Assembly: GCA_016719405.1 (NCBI GenBank)
Contig: JADJZE010000005.1
Coordinates: 124,001-188,000 of the forward strand
Source: Candidatus Aalborgicola lynettensis
GTDB taxonomy: Bacteria; Pseudomonadota; Gammaproteobacteria; Burkholderiales; Burkholderiaceae_C
Reading direction: 5' to 3'
Length of the DNA stretch: 64,000 nt
The translations under genes were made by a program, and so were the position numbers. The notes under the pieces are model-generated. The model was given only the letters and a program-made list of their open reading frames with translations, was not told the origin of the DNA and did no database searches. Shown here piece by piece: positions 60,272 to 64,000 of the stretch. The number at the start of each line of letters is the position of its first letter. Position 1 is the stretch's first letter.

Positions 60272-62385
60272 TCAGGCCTGCTCAACCTGCGCCGGACGAT
60301 CCAACAGCGCCTTCATGGACAGTTTGATACGGCCTTTTTCATCCGTCTCCATAACCTTGACCTTGACGATCTGGCCTTCGGACAGGTAGTCCGTGACCTT
60401 CTCGACGCGCTCATGGGCAATCTGGCTGATGTGCAACAGACCGTCCTTGCCAGGCAGCAGATTGACCAGAGCGCCAAAATCCAAAATCTTGGTGATCGGG
60501 CCTTCGTAAACCTTGCCGATTTCGACTTCGGCCGTAATCTGCTCAATACGGCGCTTGGCTTCTTCAGCCTTGGCTGGATCAGCGGAAGCGATGGTGATGG
60601 TGCCGTCTTCGTCGATGTTGATCTGGGTACCTGTTTCTTCGGTCAGCGCGCGGATCACGGAGCCGCCCTTGCCGATCACGTCACGGATTTTCTCGGGATT
60701 GATCTTCATGGTGAACAAGCGCGGAGCAAAGTTGGATACTTCGGTCTTGGCCTGCGCCATCGCTTCCTGCATCTTGCCCAAAATGTGCATGCGTGCTTCT
60801 TTGGCCTGGGCCAATGCGACCTGCATGATTTCCTTGGTGATACCCTGGATCTTGATGTCCATCTGCAGCGCGGTAATACCGTTGGTAGTACCGGCCACCT
60901 TGAAATCCATGTCTCCCAGGTGATCTTCGTCACCCAGGATATCTGTCAACACTGCAAAGCGGTTGTCTTCCTTGATCAAACCCATGGCGATGCCCGCCAC
61001 ATGCGCCTTCATAGGAACGCCCGCGTCCATCAAGGAGAGGCAGCCGCCGCAGACCGAGGCCATTGACGACGATCCATTGGATTCGGTGATTTCCGAAACT
61101 ACGCGCATGGTGTAAGGGAAATCTTCCTTGGATGGCAGGCACGCCGCCAAAGCGCGCTTGGCCAGACGGCCGTGGCCAATTTCGCGGCGCTTGGGCGTTC
61201 CGACACGTCCCGTTTCGCCGGTGGCAAACGGAGGCATGTTGTAGTGCAACATGAAGCGATCTTCAAAATCACCGCTCAAAGCGTCGATACGCTGGGCATC
61301 TCGCTCGGTGCCCAACGTGGTGACAACCAGCGCCTGGGTTTCTCCACGCGTAAACAGCGCCGAGCCGTGGGTGCGCGGCAGCACACCATTGCGGATTTCG
61401 ATAGCACGCACGGTGCGGGTGTCGCGGCCGTCAATACGGGGCTCGCCAGCCAAAATTTGACCACGAACGATCTTGGCTTCGATTTCAAACAACAGGCCTT
61501 CGACCGCCACGCCGTCAAATGCAGCGCCCTCAAGCTTCAAAGCGGCCATGACTTCGGAGTAGGCTGAGCGGCAGGCTTGGGTACGCGCTTGCTTATTGCG
61601 GATCTGGTAAGCGGCTTCCAGCTTGGCTTTGGCCAGGCCGTCGATCTTGGCGATCAGGGCTTCATCCTTGGCGGGGCTTTCCAGTCCCACACGGGCTTGC
61701 CGGCTTCGCGCACCAATTCGTGGATAGCGTTGATGGCGATGTTGCCTTGCTCATGGCCAAACACCACAGCACCCAACATGATTTCTTCTGACAATTGTTG
61801 TGCCTCGGATTCGACCATCAGCACCGCCGCTTCAGTACCGGCAACGACCAGGTCCATGATGGAATCCTTGCGCTGGGTCTGGCCAGGGTTCAACACATAT
61901 GCGCCGTTGACATAACCCACACGGGCTGCACCGATGGGGCCGTTAAACGGAATACCGGAGATGGACAGGGCCGCGCTCACCGCGATCATGGCGGCAATGT
62001 CGGCATCCACTTCGGGATTCAAGGAAACGGTATGGATCACCACATGCACTTCGTTGAAGAAGCCTTCAGGGAACAGCGGGCGGATCGGACGATCAATCAA
62101 GCGGCTGGTCAGGGTTTCAAACTCACTGGGGCGGCCTTCTCGCTTGAAGAAACTGCCGGGAATTTTGCCGGCGGCATAGCTCTTTTCCAGATAGTCCACG
62201 GTCAGGGGAAAGAAGTCCTGGCCAGCCTTGCCCTCGGTCTTGCCAACAACGGTGGCCAGCACCACGGTGCCATCCATGTCCAGCAACACGGCGCCGGTGG
62301 ACTGGCGGGCAATCTCGCCGGTTTCCATGGTGACGGTGTGCTGGCCCCATTGGAAAGTTTTGGTGACTTTTTTGAACATTGTCAT
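60272..62385 (-). pseudogene. pnp: Polyribonucleotide nucleotidyltransferase, one-base deletion
   Basis: PNPase, the phosphorolytic 3'-5' exoribonuclease of the degradosome; 704 residues when repaired. MTMFKKVTKTFQWGQHTVTM starts the first RNase PH domain, chosen for AGGAG six bases upstream. At the G-run 61673-61676 one base is missing: the frame PVWDWKAP continues in the other frame as AKDEALIAKIDGLAKAKLEA. The second PH domain (RTHGSALFTRGETQALVVTT, GDEDHLGDMDFKVAGT), KH domain (IRDVIGKGGSVIRALTEETG) and S1 domain (GLLHISQIAHERVEKVTDYL) follow. It sits after rpsO as in most proteobacteria. Confidence 0.93.
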
Positions 62386-62550
62386 AGGTATCTCCTGTGA
62401 TTTTTTGGAAGAAATTGGAAGGTAAAGGCCACCTCACCCAAGCCCGGAGTCACCATCACAGTCCACGATGCCATTCCAGAAATATCCCAACCTGCACCGG
62501 GATCGTTTTGGAATGACACAGCTTCGTACTGTTTTTGCTGTCTCCGAAGT

Positions 62551-62586
62551 AAAAAACGCCTGAGCTAGTGTCCTAACTCAGGCGTT
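62551..62586 (-). terminator. Intrinsic terminator between rpsO and pnp
   Basis: On the minus strand AACGCCTGAG pairs with CTCAGGCGTT around TTAGGACACTAG, followed by TTTTAC. It begins 19 bases after the rpsO stop, so it ends most rpsO transcripts while leaving some readthrough into pnp, as known for the E. coli rpsO-pnp pair. The loop is 11-12 bases. Confidence 0.88.
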
Positions 62587-62604
62587 CTGCATTCCATTCA
62601 GCAA

Positions 62605-62871
62605 TTATTTGCGCAGACCCAGCTTGGCAATCAAGGCAACGTAACGGTCGTGGTCCACACGATTCAGGTAAGCCAGCAGGCTCTTGCGGGTATTGACCAT
62701 GCGCACCAGACCACGGCGACCATGGTGGTCTTTGGCGTGGGTCTTGAAGTGGGGCATGAGTTCGTTGATACGGGCGGTCAACAAAGCCACTTGGACTTCT
62801 GGACTACCGGTATCACCGGGCTTGCGTGCGTTGTCTTTGACAACTGCGGCTTTGATGCTGGATGCGATCAT
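62605..62871 (-). CDS. rpsO: Ribosomal protein uS15
   Basis: Small-subunit protein of 88 residues that binds 16S rRNA early in assembly. GDTGSPEVQVALLTARINEL, MPHFKTHAKDHHGRRGLVRM and VNTRKSLLAYLNR are the S15 signature, with DRYVALIAKLGLRK at the end. AGGAA lies six bases before the ATG. A strong terminator follows, then pnp. Confidence 0.96.
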   Translation of the reverse strand: MIASSIKAAVVKDNARKPGDTGSPEVQVALLTARINELMPHFKTHAKDHHGRRGLVRMVNTRKSLLAYLNRVDHDRYVALIAKLGLRK

Positions 62872-63009
62872 TTCGATTTCCTGTACTTTGTATTTGTAAC
62901 TTGCGCCAAGTGCTGGAATTGCTCAAGGCGTGCGTCGTGCACTGCGCACAACCGGCTGATTATAACCGGTGTTGGCACCCCCACAGCCCCCGCGCTGCAT
63001 AGCGATACG

Positions 63010-64000
63010 TCAAGCCCGCAGGATATTGTCAAGACCGGCACGACCGTCCGGGCTGATCATCAACACCAACGCCATACCGGGTTTGATCATTTGCTCGTCT
63101 GGTGGATTAAAAATCCACCTGTCGTGGTCGTGAATCGCCACCAGGAGATAATCTTTGGACTTGGGCACCAGCGCCGACAAACTCTGGGTGGTAAACCCGT
63201 CTGGAACAAGCACCTCTTCCATGCGCAAGCCTTCATCGCTGTGCATCATCTGGTCCATAAAATTGACCACATGCGGACGCACCATGGCCGATGCGATGCG
63301 CATACCACCAGTGAAATCGGGCGAAACAATTTCATCCGCCCCCGCACGCCGGGCTTTCTTGCTATTCTGAATGTCGTGCAAACGCACGACCACACGCGCT
63401 TTCGGGTTCAGCAGCTTGACCGACAGCGCGATCATGAGATTGTGGCTATCGTCGCTGGTGACGGCAAAAACACCCGCCGCCTTTGCCAAACCGGCTTTCT
63501 GCAACGCATCGTCGTCGGCAGCATCTTCGTGCAAATACAGGGCATGGGGGTGGTGTTCCAGCCAGTTATCCAAGGCGACGCGATCGGTCTCGACCACCAC
63601 GAACTTGCGCCGTGTCTTCAATAGTTCGTGGGCCACGTTGGTGCCAACCCGCCCGATGCCACACACTATGTAATGACCCGACAGTTTGGCGATTTCCTTT
63701 TCCATGCGTTTCCTCCTGAGGCCAGCATTGAGATCCGCATCGACCAGCAATGCAACCATGGTCGAAAACAGGTACGACAGCGTTGCAACGCCCACCAAGG
63801 CAATGCCCATCGTAAAAATCCGCCCCATGGGGTGGTGTGTCAAATCCACGATCTCACCATAGCCAATGGTGGCGATGGTGATAAATGTCATGTAAAAACT
63901 GTCGATCCACGTCGCAGTTGGGCGGCCAATATACCGGTAGCCCAGCGTGCCGATGAGCTGGACTAACAGCAGCAAAACCGAACCATAAACCAGGCCCGAG
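63010..64000 (-). CDS. Potassium channel family protein with TrkA-type domains (5' incomplete)
   Basis: Two-helix ion channel fused to NAD-binding RCK domains, reading off the window edge at 64000; about 330 residues are present. GLVYGSVLLLLVQLIGTLGY is a membrane helix, FYMTFITIATIGYGEIVDLT contains the selectivity filter TIGYGE, and IALVGVATLSYLFSTMVALL is the inner helix. HYIVCGIGRVGTNVAHELLK is the Rossmann motif of RCK-N, and a TrkA-C part (about 240-320, MEEVLVPDGFTTQSLSALVP) follows. A ligand-gated K+ channel resembling Kch or MthK is inferred. The true start lies beyond the window. Confidence 0.88.
   Translation of the reverse strand, partial: SGLVYGSVLLLLVQLIGTLGYRYIGRPTATWIDSFYMTFITIATIGYGEIVDLTHHPMGRIFTMGIALVGVATLSYLFSTMVALLVDADLNAGLRRKRMEKEIAKLSGHYIVCGIGRVGTNVAHELLKTRRKFVVVETDRVALDNWLEHHPHALYLHEDAADDDALQKAGLAKAAGVFAVTSDDSHNLMIALSVKLLNPKARVVVRLHDIQNSKKARRAGADEIVSPDFTGGMRIASAMVRPHVVNFMDQMMHSDEGLRMEEVLVPDGFTTQSLSALVPKSKDYLLVAIHDHDRWIFNPPDEQMIKPGMALVLMISPDGRAGLDNILRA

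Noticed and set aside
1..64000. CRISPR array, insertion sequence, prophage or integrative element
   Set aside because: There is no regular repeat-spacer pattern, transposase, integrase or phage gene; the only repeats are the short dispersed palindromes.

Overview
The window looks like chromosome from a betaproteobacterium of the order Burkholderiales, most likely family Comamonadaceae (Rhodoferax/Polaromonas-like). The grounds are protein style, a complete nuoA-N operon followed by a DUF2818 gene and preceded by tpiA-secG-tRNA-Leu, a PhaR regulator of polyhydroxyalkanoate storage, and seven copies of a short palindromic dispersed repeat (core GCTTGCGCACGTCCAGCAAG) that I recall from comamonad genomes. 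No species can be assigned from sequence alone. There is no insertion sequence, prophage or CRISPR array, and no gene-free stretch longer than 300 bases.

Layout: 1-5.6 kb carries amino-acid catabolism (end of gcvH, gcvP, threonine aldolase, serine deaminase). 5.6-7.8 kb is a 7TMR-type sensor kinase. 7.9-9.7 kb holds queuosine genes queE and an unusual three-domain queD. 9.7-10.6 kb has phaR and a small ribbon-helix-helix regulator. 10.6-17.0 kb is a visibly more A/T-rich block: a structured leader, a DUF1275 membrane protein, an unknown protein, malic enzyme maeB and three tandem spermidine-synthase-like genes. This block is the best candidate for an undescribed functional unit. 17.1-29.3 kb is mostly housekeeping: queG, tsaE, amiC, a solute-binding protein, DedA, an acyl-CoA dehydrogenase, a nitronate monooxygenase, a FabR-like regulator, mutL and miaA. 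29.3-34.7 kb has a thiamine-type ABC transporter (thiBPQ), an M14 peptidase and a flavin reductase. 34.7-43.9 kb has two chemoreceptors, a response regulator, deoC-deoA, a cytochrome P460-like protein, a cytochrome c and a Nudix hydrolase. 43.9-60.0 kb is respiratory complex I plus tRNA-Leu, secG and tpiA. 60.2-64.0 kb holds pnp, rpsO and an incomplete potassium channel.

The reading frame is broken in nine genes (gcvP, a solute-binding protein, fadE-like, nitronate monooxygenase, mutL, thiB, nuoH twice, pnp). Except in gcvP, whose 3' end is scrambled, each break is a one-base change, usually in a short homopolymer, and the frame resumes at once with conserved protein. Because pnp and complex I are among them, the likely explanation is residual consensus error rather than nine true pseudogenes. 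Gene content is readable, but the exact proteins need corrected sequence.
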